Assembly: GCA_964547995.1 (NCBI GenBank)
Contig: CAZJRB010000006.1
Coordinates: 56,960-120,959 of the forward strand
Source of the DNA: CAZJRB01 sp964547995
GTDB taxonomy: Bacteria > Planctomycetota > Planctomycetia > Pirellulales > Thermoguttaceae
Length of the DNA stretch: 64,000 nt
Direction: 5' to 3'
Translations under genes and position numbers: made by a program
The notes under the pieces: generated by a model
Told to the model about the DNA's origin: nothing
Databases searched by the model: none
Seen by the model: the letters and a program-made list of their open reading frames with translations, nothing else
Shown: piece after piece, positions 24,108 through 32,307 of the stretch
Layout: every line of letters starts with the position of its first letter
How positions within the stretch are numbered: position 1 is the first letter of the stretch

Positions 24108-25547
24108 TTAAAGGGGATCAAACTGATACCACGTGTCGGGCCACGAGTCATCAGTGTTAGCAAGTGCTTCGAGGTGGCGGCTCATTAGCAGCTCAGCTGC
24201 CTCGTCGGAGATCTCCCGGTCCTCCCGGACCTCATCCATCTTCGCCTTTATTACGTCATGGTACGACGGCGGCTTAGCCCCCTTTTCTAGGTAGCGACGC
24301 GGGTCGTCGCCGACATTTAATTGCTTTGTCGTTGGGTTGTTACCGAAGAAAGAGCCAGCATTCCATCCTCCTGCGGCGATGACCGTACAGCCGCTGCCGT
24401 TTGCCAAGAGTTGCGGGATGGAAGGCCAGAGTCCTCTTTTCGCAGCTGTCTCCTTTCTGTTGCCGATATTACAGCTACTCAGGATTATCAGGCACGGCGA
24501 GCCAAGAAACCTAGCGAGGTGCCGTCCAATAGACTGTGCATTTCGAGTCGTCAATGCGTTGGCTGTATACCCTTGGTCTTCATAGTTCCAGTCGCCCGCC
24601 GTCTCAGCGATAGCGGGCGCGTCCGGCGCACCAAATACCATGATTTCCGAATTCCCGTGGCTCCTTATTTCCAATACACCTATACATTTGCCCTTTTTGC
24701 CTGATTTGCCTGCCGCTAGTCGTCCCATCTTTTCCAGCAAGTCTGCGAGATTGTCGAACAAGAAAGCACCGGTTTCAGCCGGCTTTGAGTGAGTCGGGTC
24801 AAGTGCCAGGATATGCTGGCCCTTGCTATCCGAAAGAACGCTCCTTATTTTCGACTGCACCTTCGTCTTATCGACGAACGCCCTTGTCCCGCTTGGGTCC
24901 ACGTTGCCTACGGGGTTACTGCTGACATACCGATACAGGTTCACATCGGCATACACAATCAGATCCCGGCCTATAAGCTTCCCTAACTCTGCATGATAGT
25001 ACCGTGCCCGGTAGTAGTAAATACCGGTTTCGGGGTTGTACTCGCGGCCGGTGTAGAGAGTTGTGTTGGCGTAGTCGGAAACGCCGTCGGCGTCGTCGGT
25101 GAAATCGGCGTCGAGAATGGTGACGACGCCGTACGGGGTGTAGAGGTAGCGTTCAAGAACGTCGCCATTGGTGTCAACCAACGCGGTCACGTTGTAGTTG
25201 GCGTCGGCCAGGTAGAAGACACGCTGTTCGAGGCCGGAGCCGGTTCCGCCGAGGTCGCCGGTTTCGGAGTTATTGTCAGCGTCCGCGTCGCGGAGAATGA
25301 GCGAGTCGATGTAACGGGGACTCCAGATATTCTGGTGCTTGGGCTGGACGGTTTCGGGCTGCGCGGTTGAACTGGCGGTTTCACGGGTCTCGATTACCTG
25401 CTGACCGTCGAGGAAGATATGCTGATAGGTGTCAATCCCATCAGGGCTGCCCGGACTGTCCGAATCGAACGCCTTCAAGATTCTCCGGCCGGTGCCGTCA
25501 TACTCGAACTCCGCGACGACGTGAATGCCGTCCTTGATCTCCACCAA
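24108..25547 (-). CDS. Truncated RHS core with caspase-like (CHAT/C14-type) C-terminal domain
   Basis: The frame is open from a TAG at 25611-25613; 5' RHS parts are missing, and translation could only begin at weak TTG/GTG codons near 25547. Residues 1-220 are RHS core (SPRYIDSLILRDAD, NYNVTALVDTNGDVLERYLYTPYG, YYYRARYYHAELG, then a DPSG junction). From about residue 220 the tip reads KGKCIGVLEIRSHGNSE with H297, and PCLIILSSCNIGN with C359. This His-Gly and Ser-Cys spacing is the dyad signature of caspase-like peptidases (CHAT or C14). The ORF may be an orphan tip cassette, silent until recombined onto an intact RHS gene. No obvious immunity gene follows; next downstream is an LRR gene. Confidence 0.7.
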   Translation of the reverse strand: MVEIKDGIHVVAEFEYDGTGRRILKAFDSDSPGSPDGIDTYQHIFLDGQQVIETRETASSTAQPETVQPKHQNIWSPRYIDSLILRDADADNNSETGDLGGTGSGLEQRVFYLADANYNVTALVDTNGDVLERYLYTPYGVVTILDADFTDDADGVSDYANTTLYTGREYNPETGIYYYRARYYHAELGKLIGRDLIVYADVNLYRYVSSNPVGNVDPSGTRAFVDKTKVQSKIRSVLSDSKGQHILALDPTHSKPAETGAFLFDNLADLLEKMGRLAAGKSGKKGKCIGVLEIRSHGNSEIMVFGAPDAPAIAETAGDWNYEDQGYTANALTTRNAQSIGRHLARFLGSPCLIILSSCNIGNRKETAAKRGLWPSIPQLLANGSGCTVIAAGGWNAGSFFGNNPTTKQLNVGDDPRRYLEKGAKPPSYHDVIKAKMDEVREDREISDEAAELLMSRHLEALANTDDSWPDTWYQFDPL

Positions 25548-25763
25548 CCGGTTCCAAGCGTCGTACTTGGCCGAAATACTGTTGGCCGGGTCGCTCGGTC
25601 GCTCTGTTAACTACTAACGATTAACGGCGCTCTGACCCTATTTTCCCTTGGGCTGATTGTCTCGTTTTCTACCGCTTTTTAGCTGCTTTCGTGCCCGTCT
25701 TCCTGGGGATGTCAAGTTCGCTGGACCGCTTCACCTATTTCGTAAGAAGGGGTGGCCAGCTGA

Positions 25764-26438
25764 CTAATGGTATATGATGCAGTCCGGTAATGCCTGCTGG
25801 AGTTGCTTAACTCCTTTGTTGGTGACTTGGGTCTTCTTGAGGTCCAACTCTCCAAGGTCGGCCAGCTCCTTGAGATGCACTAACCCGGCGTCGGTGACTT
25901 GCGTACCTCTAAGGTTCAGATCGTCGAGTTCGGTCATGCCTCTAAGATATACCAGCCCGGCATCGCTGATTTGCGTTTCCGAGAGGTTCAGCCATTCAAG
26001 TCTGGTTAGCCCCATGAGATGCTCCAATCCGGCGTCGGTGATTCGCGTTTCATAAAGGCAGACAAACTTGACTTCATCGAGCCTTTTAAGATGTATCAGG
26101 TCAACGTCGGTAACCGGTTGGATGTATACTTCGGGGTCCCACAAGCTCACGTTGATTACATCCGCAAGGAAATCCACGCCGACCAGGTTGCGGAACCATG
26201 CCGGGCCAGGGGGGGTTGCGTTTGGTATTGGGAAGCCGTCGGTATCGACTTGATAATCATACAATACCGACCCGCCCAACTCCTCAATCGCTTCGACCGC
26301 TCTCCTTCGCTGGTTGGCCTTGTAGCAAATCCACCCAAGCCAAAGTGCAAGGGCCAACGTCACCAGAAACAGCGACCGCAGGCTGTATTGGCACCATCGG
26401 AGTCTGGGTTTCGGCTCGGGTTGGGGCTTCTCGCTCAT
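25764..26438 (-). CDS. Membrane-anchored leucine-rich-repeat protein, second copy
   Basis: A 224-residue paralogue of the LRR protein at 23000-23884. It has the same plan: basic N-terminus (PRLRWCQYSLRS), one membrane segment (LFLVTLALALWLGWICY), linker (AIEELGGSVLYDYQVD, PPGPAWFRNLVGVDFLADV), then about four leucine-rich repeats (TDAGLEHLMGLTRLEWLNL and relatives) and a matching end (VKQLQQALPDCIIYH against VKRLQRALPDCYISR). It has three fewer repeats than its paralogue, consistent with repeat loss or gain. It precedes the caspase-type RHS fragment on the same strand. Its ligand is unknown. Confidence 0.8.
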   Translation of the reverse strand: MSEKPQPEPKPRLRWCQYSLRSLFLVTLALALWLGWICYKANQRRRAVEAIEELGGSVLYDYQVDTDGFPIPNATPPGPAWFRNLVGVDFLADVINVSLWDPEVYIQPVTDVDLIHLKRLDEVKFVCLYETRITDAGLEHLMGLTRLEWLNLSETQISDAGLVYLRGMTELDDLNLRGTQVTDAGLVHLKELADLGELDLKKTQVTNKGVKQLQQALPDCIIYH

Positions 26439-26477
26439 CCTCAGATTTTACCACGGCGGGGCGGGCGGTCTAGCCGC

Positions 26478-26730
26478 TCATTTCAGTTTCGCTGCAATCT
26501 GCTTCCAAGCGTTCAGGTATTCGGTAAAATCCCGGTCTTTGTCTGAGAGACGGTCAAGATGCAGCAGAGTCCCGTCAAATCGTCCGAGCCGGTCGAAACG
26601 GTTACGCTAATCCCGATGGGTTGCGCGCGGCTGCGGATTTCGGCGTTTCCGGTCATCGGCGAGGGTCCCGACGCCCAGCCGTGGCCTGAGGCGCCGAAAG
26701 AGGGTCGATAGGTCACGGCGTCGAGCGCGA
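26478..26730 (-). pseudogene. Decayed 3' end of an unidentified gene
   Basis: On the minus strand the last about 35 codons read DKDRDFTEYLNAWKQIAAKL then stop, which looks like a genuine protein end, with FDGTLLHLDRLS before it. Upstream, a TAG interrupts this frame and protein-like sequence (ASGHGWASGPSPMTGNAEIRSR) continues in another frame, indicating a frameshift near 26590. The parent gene cannot be identified. It lies just past the 3' end of the sulfatase gene. Confidence 0.35.
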
Positions 26731-26732
26731 TA

Positions 26733-28226
26733 TCATTCAGGCGTTTGCCCCGGAGGCGCCGCCGCTTTCCAGCCCTTCGCCAGAAGGCCCTCCATCTCAC
26801 GCCGGACCTCGGCGCAGGCCGGCTCGTCGATCACGTTGACCGTTTCCCAGGGGTCCTTTTCCAGGTCGTACAACGCCTTCTGCACGGGCCCTTTCTTCAG
26901 TTCCAGGTAACTGTACTTGCGGGTTCGCACCATCCGGCCGCCGTTGCCGTCAACCATGAACACGGCCTTCTTCCACGGCTGGCCGGGATCGGAAAGCAAC
27001 GGCACGAAGCTCGTCCCCTCCAAGTTTCCGGGCAAGTCGAGCTTCACCAGCTCGCCCAGGGTCGGCACGAGATCGACGAACTCGACAAACTGCCGGCAGA
27101 CCTTTCCGTTCGCCGGCGCGCCCGGCACCCGAACGATCAGCGGCACGCGCCGGGTCGCTTCCAACATGGAGTACTTCGACCAGCAGCCGTGATCGCCCAA
27201 GTGGAAGCCGTGATCGCCGAGAAACACGACGATCGTGTTCTTGTCGAGCCCTTCCTTTTCCAGAGCGTCGAGGACCATGCCAAGGTTGTCGTCCACGAAG
27301 CTCACACACGCGTAGAAAGCGGCGATTGCCTCCTTTGCTTGCTGAGGCGTCGGCTGCCGTTGCATGAAGATGTCCGGATTGCGTCCGGTGGCCCGCTGCA
27401 CATAGGGGAAACCGCGGAGGTCTTTGACCGGGGCCGGTGGATCGGGGATCTCTGCCGGGTCGTACATATCGACGTACTGTTTCGGGGCCACCAGCGGAGT
27501 GTGCGGCCGCGACTGGGACAAAGCCAGAAAGAACGGCCGCTTGCTCTTGGAAAACTCCTCGAGCAGTGCGACGGCGGTCCGGGCCATCCGGTAGTCGCGC
27601 TCCTGCTCCCGCGTCAGCCCCGAGTCGCCGTAGCGGTCGGACCGACGGGCCCGCCACTGGCGGAACTCTTTGCTTTTGCGGTCCTTCGGCGGTGGCTCGC
27701 CGCGTCGCGTCTTGGGTAGCGGCGGGAACCGGAGGATCGGCGCCGGCCCGTCCCACCCCGGAGGCCGATCGTACATCTCGATCCGGTCGAAGGTCGCCAG
27801 TTGCCGTTCGGCATAGTCCGTCCGGTGGAAGAGTTTTCCGATGACGGCCGTGTAGAAACCGCGGTTTTTGAGCATCTCCGGCAGCGTGAGGACGCCCGCC
27901 GGCAAGTGTTCGTCCATCACGTGCCGGTTCGACAGGACCCGGGTGCTCAGCGGCCGGAGCCCCGTCAGGAACGACGTCCGCGTCGGGTTGCAGCAGGTTG
28001 CCTGGCAGTAGGCCGAATCGAAACGGACCGCGGTCGAAGCAAAGCGATCGATGTGCGGCGTTTTGCAGATCGGGTTGCCGTAGCAACCCCAGACGCCGGC
28101 ACCGCAGTCCTCGATGTTGATGAAAAGGATGTTCATCTTCGAGGTGTCGGGAAACTCGGCACCAGAGGCGGGGCAGGCTACCACGACGAGCACGGTTGCG
28201 AGTAGCGGTGCGATGTGCGTCTTCAT
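26733..28226 (-). CDS. Secreted type I sulfatase
   Basis: A 497-residue sulfatase with a Sec signal (HIAPLLATVLVVVACPASG). It starts MNILFINIEDCGAGVWGCYGN with the metal-binding Asp, and carries the C-X-P-X-R active-site motif at C79 (CNPTR), the cysteine converted to formylglycine. RPHTPLVAP near residue 245 and FLGDHGFHLGDHG near 340 supply further metal and substrate ligands. The pattern (ICKTPHIDR, CCNPTRTSFLTG, PHTP, GDHGFHLG) is like iduronate-2-sulfatase and choline-sulfatase relatives, so it probably cleaves sulfate esters from a polysaccharide outside the cytoplasm. GGGAG 7 nt upstream supports the ATG at 28226. The formylglycine-generating enzyme must be encoded elsewhere. Confidence 0.9.
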   Translation of the reverse strand: MKTHIAPLLATVLVVVACPASGAEFPDTSKMNILFINIEDCGAGVWGCYGNPICKTPHIDRFASTAVRFDSAYCQATCCNPTRTSFLTGLRPLSTRVLSNRHVMDEHLPAGVLTLPEMLKNRGFYTAVIGKLFHRTDYAERQLATFDRIEMYDRPPGWDGPAPILRFPPLPKTRRGEPPPKDRKSKEFRQWRARRSDRYGDSGLTREQERDYRMARTAVALLEEFSKSKRPFFLALSQSRPHTPLVAPKQYVDMYDPAEIPDPPAPVKDLRGFPYVQRATGRNPDIFMQRQPTPQQAKEAIAAFYACVSFVDDNLGMVLDALEKEGLDKNTIVVFLGDHGFHLGDHGCWSKYSMLEATRRVPLIVRVPGAPANGKVCRQFVEFVDLVPTLGELVKLDLPGNLEGTSFVPLLSDPGQPWKKAVFMVDGNGGRMVRTRKYSYLELKKGPVQKALYDLEKDPWETVNVIDEPACAEVRREMEGLLAKGWKAAAPPGQTPE

Positions 28227-28558
28227 GTCACGGCTCCCAGGAACAAATGACCGTGCCGTCTTTCCGGCCCTTCGGATTCCATCAAACGCGGGGTTTGCAG
28301 GAACGAGGCTCCCCGCAGTGTGCCATGCGACGAGCGTATCCACGCTCCATTTTATCGCGAGAAAACGAGAATACAACAAGTCCGGGAACAAAAGAAGACA
28401 AAACCGTGGGGTTCGTCTCGCGTTGGCTGGGGATTCGTGTTGGGGAGGACGTTCAACTCACCCAACGCCCGCCGGCTGCGGTCGGCGGGGAAAACGTCAC
28501 GTAACCCCGGCCATAATCAGCGACTGGATGCGAAGCGTCTGAATGCTACAATAGGAGT
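28227..28558. other. Divergent intergenic region
   Basis: 332 bp between the sulfatase (minus) and hemY (plus). No REP unit, strong palindrome or small gene is visible. Promoters of both genes are expected here. Confidence 0.4.
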
Positions 28559-30058
28559 ATGAACGTTGCGAACTCGGGAAGTGTACGGGAAACTGCTCGG
28601 CGTATTGCCGTTATCGGCGGCGGCATTTCCGGGCTGGCGGCTGCGCATCGGCTGGTGGAACTGGAGCCGGCGTGTGAGGTCGTCCTTTTTGAAAAGCGGG
28701 ATCGGATCGGCGGGGCACTTTGGACGGAGCATGAAGAGGGGTTCCAGATCGAGCAGGGTGTCGATAATTTCATCACGACGCTGCCTTGGGGGCTCGATCT
28801 GTGCCGGCGGCTCGGGCTTTCCGATCAGCTCGTGACGACCAACCCGGATTACCGCCGGGTGTTCGTCGTGCGGCGCCGACGGCTCTGCAAGCTGCCCGAT
28901 GGGTTCTTGATGATGGCCCCGACGCGGATGTGGCCGCTGGCGGTCACGCCGATCCTGAGCCCCTTGGGGAAACTCCGCTGTGCCATGGAGTATTTTCTCA
29001 AGCCGCGCGAGGACCAAAGCGACGAGAGCATGGCCGCCTTCGTCCGGCGGCGGCTGGGACGCGAGGCGTACCAGCGGCTCGTCGAACCGCTGGTCGCGGC
29101 GGTTTACGCGGCCGACTTGGAGAAGCTTAGCGTCCTGGCCACCTTGCCGCGGTTTCGCGAGATGGAGCGCGAGCACGGCAGCCTCATTCGTGCCATGCGG
29201 AAGCAGATGATCGAGCGCCGCAAGCACTCGAAGGGCAGGCAGGCCGGCGAAAGCGGGGCCCGCTTCAGCATGTTTGTCACGCTCCGCAACGGTCTTTCCA
29301 GCATGGTCGATGCCATCGCGGCCCGATTGCCCGACGTGCGGCTCGACACCGCGGTCGAGCGGCTCGAACGCGAGGGGGAACGGTGGCGGCTCATCTTTAC
29401 AAAGCCGCGACCGGCGGTCGCGCCCCCCATAAAGCCGCGACCGGCGGTCGCGCCCAACGACACCGAGACGTTCGACGCCGTGATCATCGCCGCACCGTCT
29501 TACGCGACGGCCGATCTGCTCCGCCCCCACGACACAGAACTCGCCGACAAGCTGGCGTCGATTGCCCACAGCGGCACGGCCGTGGTCACGTTCGGCTTCG
29601 AGCGCGAGCAGATTTCGCATCCGCTGGACGGCATGGGCATCGTCGTCCCGGCCGTCGAGAACTGTCCGATCCTCGCGTGCAGCTTAAGCAGCCGCAAGTA
29701 TCCGCACCGCGCCCCCGAGGGAAAGGTGTTGCTGCGGGCGTTCGTCGGCGGGACGCGGTTTCCGGAAATGGCCGAGATGGCCGAGCCGGCTCTGCGGCCG
29801 CGGGTGCTCGGCAAGCTAACGTCGCTTTTGGGTATCGCCGGCGGGCCGATCTACCAGAGCATTGCCCGGTGGCCGAGGACGATGCCGCAATATCACGTAG
29901 GGCACAAGGACCTGGTCGCGGGGATCGAAGCCCGGGCAGCCGGATTGCCCGCCATCGAGTTGTGCGGCAACGCCTATCACGGCGTCGGCATCCCCGACTG
30001 CATCCACGGCGCCGAGCAAGCGGCCGAGCGGATCCTGGCGGACGCCCGCGGTTCATAA
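28559..30058 (+). CDS. hemY: Protoporphyrinogen oxidase with translated REP repeats
   Basis: A 499-residue FAD-dependent protoporphyrinogen IX oxidase, the step before iron insertion in heme synthesis. The dinucleotide-binding motif IAVIGGGISGLAAAHRL begins at residue 16; LFEKRDRIGG, QGVDNFIT, and the C-terminal ELCGNAYHGVGIPDCIHGAEQAA fit the family. At about residues 282-299 there is an insert, KPRPAVAPP then IKPRPAVAP, which is the in-frame translation of two tandem REP units (29400-29455); relatives have a short turn here. The TAA stop (30056-30058) also lies within a REP unit, so the original C-terminus may have differed slightly. The enzyme may tolerate the insert in a loop. ATG at 28559 chosen. 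Confidence 0.88.
   Translation: MNVANSGSVRETARRIAVIGGGISGLAAAHRLVELEPACEVVLFEKRDRIGGALWTEHEEGFQIEQGVDNFITTLPWGLDLCRRLGLSDQLVTTNPDYRRVFVVRRRRLCKLPDGFLMMAPTRMWPLAVTPILSPLGKLRCAMEYFLKPREDQSDESMAAFVRRRLGREAYQRLVEPLVAAVYAADLEKLSVLATLPRFREMEREHGSLIRAMRKQMIERRKHSKGRQAGESGARFSMFVTLRNGLSSMVDAIAARLPDVRLDTAVERLEREGERWRLIFTKPRPAVAPPIKPRPAVAPNDTETFDAVIIAAPSYATADLLRPHDTELADKLASIAHSGTAVVTFGFEREQISHPLDGMGIVVPAVENCPILACSLSSRKYPHRAPEGKVLLRAFVGGTRFPEMAEMAEPALRPRVLGKLTSLLGIAGGPIYQSIARWPRTMPQYHVGHKDLVAGIEARAAGLPAIELCGNAYHGVGIPDCIHGAEQAAERILADARGS
29400..29455 (+). repeat. Two tandem REP-like units inside hemY
   Basis: Two direct copies (29400-29425 and 29430-29455) of AAAGCCGCGACC, GGC, GGTCGCGCC, joined by CCCAT. 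They keep the hemY reading frame, being 30 bp apart, and encode KPRPAVAP twice. Elsewhere the unit is intergenic and normally in inverted pairs. Confidence 0.9.
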
Positions 30059-30079
30059 AGCCGTGACCGTTGGTCGCGA
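30054..30079 (+). repeat. REP-like unit supplying the hemY stop
   Basis: A slightly diverged copy (ATAAAGCCGTGACC, GTT, GGTCGCG). Its leading ATAA contains the TAA of hemY. Confidence 0.75.
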
Positions 30080-30101
30080 CTACCGTTCGTAGTTTTCCGC
30101 A

Positions 30102-32048
30102 CTACCAGAAGATCCAGTACAACGCCACCGTGGCGACGACGACCAGTAGGCCGAACAGTTTCGCCCCGGGGGAGCTCTGCAGGGCAATCTTCGTCTGCTC
30201 GGGCAGTTTAATCGGCTCCTGGAGCGGTCTAGCCAAGGTCATGATCCCCAGCACCACAATGAGCACAATCACTGTGATGCCCATCCGGTTGAGAAAGCAG
30301 TTCAGGAGGTAGGGCGTCCAATCTGTCAGGTCGGGCGGGATGAGAGCCAGTGCGCCGTAGACGATCGGGCTGAGGACCAGTCCAACCACGCCGCACACCC
30401 GTGGCGATCGCGGCACGAACAAGCCGAACAGGAAAACCGTCAGAATGCCCGGGGAGATGTACCCCTGGAACTCCTGAATGAAGTGGAAAGCACCCTGGAA
30501 CTCAGGTCGCTTCAGCATGGGGGCAATTAGGCACCCGATGATCGCGGCCACCGGAATGCACAGCCTGCCGACCCAGACCAACGCCCGCTGGGAAGCGTCA
30601 CGGTTAAGGTACTCCTTGTAGAGGTCCATCGTGAAGATCGTCGAAGCGGCGTTAAGCATGGCGGCCAGCGAACTGACCACCGCGCCCATCAAGGCGGCCA
30701 AGACGAAACCGAGCAGACCAAACGGAGCCAACCGCGACACCAACGTGGGGAACGCCGCGTCGTGGTCATAACCGATCAATTCGGTCTGAACCTTCCATTT
30801 GGGCCGTTTTTTGGCGGCTTTCGCCAGGTTCGCGCCGTTGCACTTGACGAGGCCTTCGGCACCGGTCGGTTGCCCTTCTTTGGGGACACCGGTTTCCGCC
30901 GCCGCGGCGTTGAAGGCCACGATCTCCTCCGCCCGATCAGGGTACAACTCCGCGAAGTCGGCGTTGAACTTAAACAACATGCCGGCAGTCGTCGGCTCCG
31001 CTTTCACTCTGTCGAACTCGACCAGTGTCGGTTCGTTGATCTTGTTCTGTGCGTTCTCCTGCAACACGGGGGCGAACAGGGCAAACGCGATAATACCGGG
31101 AATGCAGACGATAAACGGAACGATCAGCTTCAACGCCGCCGCGAAGACCACGCCGCGTTGCCCGTCAGCCAGCGACCGTGCCCCCAACGTCCGTTGCATG
31201 ATGTACTGGTTCAGACCCCAGTAGTAGAAGTTGGGAATCCAGATCCCCAAGAGCAACGCCGTCCACGGAAGCTCCGGGTTGAGCGGCTCCAAACGCATGT
31301 GCATTTTCTTCTGCTTCAGCGCTGCGAACTTCTCGCCGAACGAGGCGTCTTCGTTCTCCAGCCCGATCGACTCGGTGACGGCCGCAGCGCTGATACCCTC
31401 GAAGCGTTCCGGGTTGTCGAGCGCCATGAAGGTCAACACCATGATAATGGCCCCGCCAACGATCAACGAGGAACCCCAGAACAGGTCGGTCCAGGCGCAG
31501 GCTTTCAGCCCTCCGGCCATGACGTACACGGTCGCAGCAGCCCCGACGATCCAAGCCAACGTGCCGATGTCCAGCTTGTGACCGAATAACATGACCCCTT
31601 CGAACAGCGGCTCCAGCGCCTTGGCCCCGAGGTAAATGACGCACGTGATGTTCACGCACACCAGGACCACGACCATCAACAGCGACATGATCGTGCGGGC
31701 CCGGTGATCGAAGCGGTATTCGAGGTATTCGGGGATGGTATAAATGCCGCTCCGCAGAAACTTCGGCAGGAAGAAGAAGGCCACCACCACAAGCGTAATC
31801 GCCGCAACCCACTCATAGCTGGCGATGGCTAGACCGACGTGGTCCTTGGCCGCCTGGCCAGACATGCCCACGAACTGCTCGGCGGAGATGTTCGCGGCGA
31901 TCAGCGAAAAGCCGATCAGCCACCAGGTAAGCCCGCGCCCCGCCAGGAAGTAGCCTTCGCTGTCCTTCTCGTGGCGGCTCATCAGGACGCCGACGGTGAT
32001 GACAGCAACGACAAAGACTATGAATACGATCACATCGATGACGCCCAT
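30102..32048 (-). CDS. Sodium/solute symporter (SSS/SLC5 family)
   Basis: A 648-residue membrane transporter with about 14 hydrophobic segments spread from residue 5 to 648. Family marks are the early YFLAGRGLTWWLIGFSLIAANISAEQF (first sodium-site helix), YTIPEYLEYRF near residue 97, and IWIPNFYYWGLNQYIMQR near 270. Members resembling this one (SGLT-like) import sugars with sodium into the cytoplasm. A soluble loop of about 110 residues at 335-440 interrupts the helices. The neighbouring divergent isomerase-like gene and the sulfatase suggest a carbohydrate substrate. A GGGAA site 5 nt upstream supports the ATG at 32048. Confidence 0.88.
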   Translation of the reverse strand: MGVIDVIVFIVFVVAVITVGVLMSRHEKDSEGYFLAGRGLTWWLIGFSLIAANISAEQFVGMSGQAAKDHVGLAIASYEWVAAITLVVVAFFFLPKFLRSGIYTIPEYLEYRFDHRARTIMSLLMVVVLVCVNITCVIYLGAKALEPLFEGVMLFGHKLDIGTLAWIVGAAATVYVMAGGLKACAWTDLFWGSSLIVGGAIIMVLTFMALDNPERFEGISAAAVTESIGLENEDASFGEKFAALKQKKMHMRLEPLNPELPWTALLLGIWIPNFYYWGLNQYIMQRTLGARSLADGQRGVVFAAALKLIVPFIVCIPGIIAFALFAPVLQENAQNKINEPTLVEFDRVKAEPTTAGMLFKFNADFAELYPDRAEEIVAFNAAAAETGVPKEGQPTGAEGLVKCNGANLAKAAKKRPKWKVQTELIGYDHDAAFPTLVSRLAPFGLLGFVLAALMGAVVSSLAAMLNAASTIFTMDLYKEYLNRDASQRALVWVGRLCIPVAAIIGCLIAPMLKRPEFQGAFHFIQEFQGYISPGILTVFLFGLFVPRSPRVCGVVGLVLSPIVYGALALIPPDLTDWTPYLLNCFLNRMGITVIVLIVVLGIMTLARPLQEPIKLPEQTKIALQSSPGAKLFGLLVVVATVALYWIFW

Positions 32049-32307
32049 GGAAATTCCCTTTCTTCAGGTTGGGTATCGCAAGTTGGAAATCCCTGCATAA
32101 ACCTTTTGGGGGTGGTTGTCAACCGTCCGTGCAGTATTGACCGCGAACAATGCGGCACCATCGGGGGGAATCGATCGGCCAAATGCCTGCCCACGCCCCC
32201 TTGGAAATCCTGACCGGATCTGCAATAATCTAGGATTCGCAGCACAACCGGGCTGTGGTTCTGACAGCAGCCCCAGCGTTTCCCATTTCCTGTAACCCTC
32301 GAACCCA

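Noticed and set aside
28517..29620. A 367-codon minus-strand frame across hemY
   Set aside because: It is opposite a well-supported HemY coding sequence and has no recognisable motifs.
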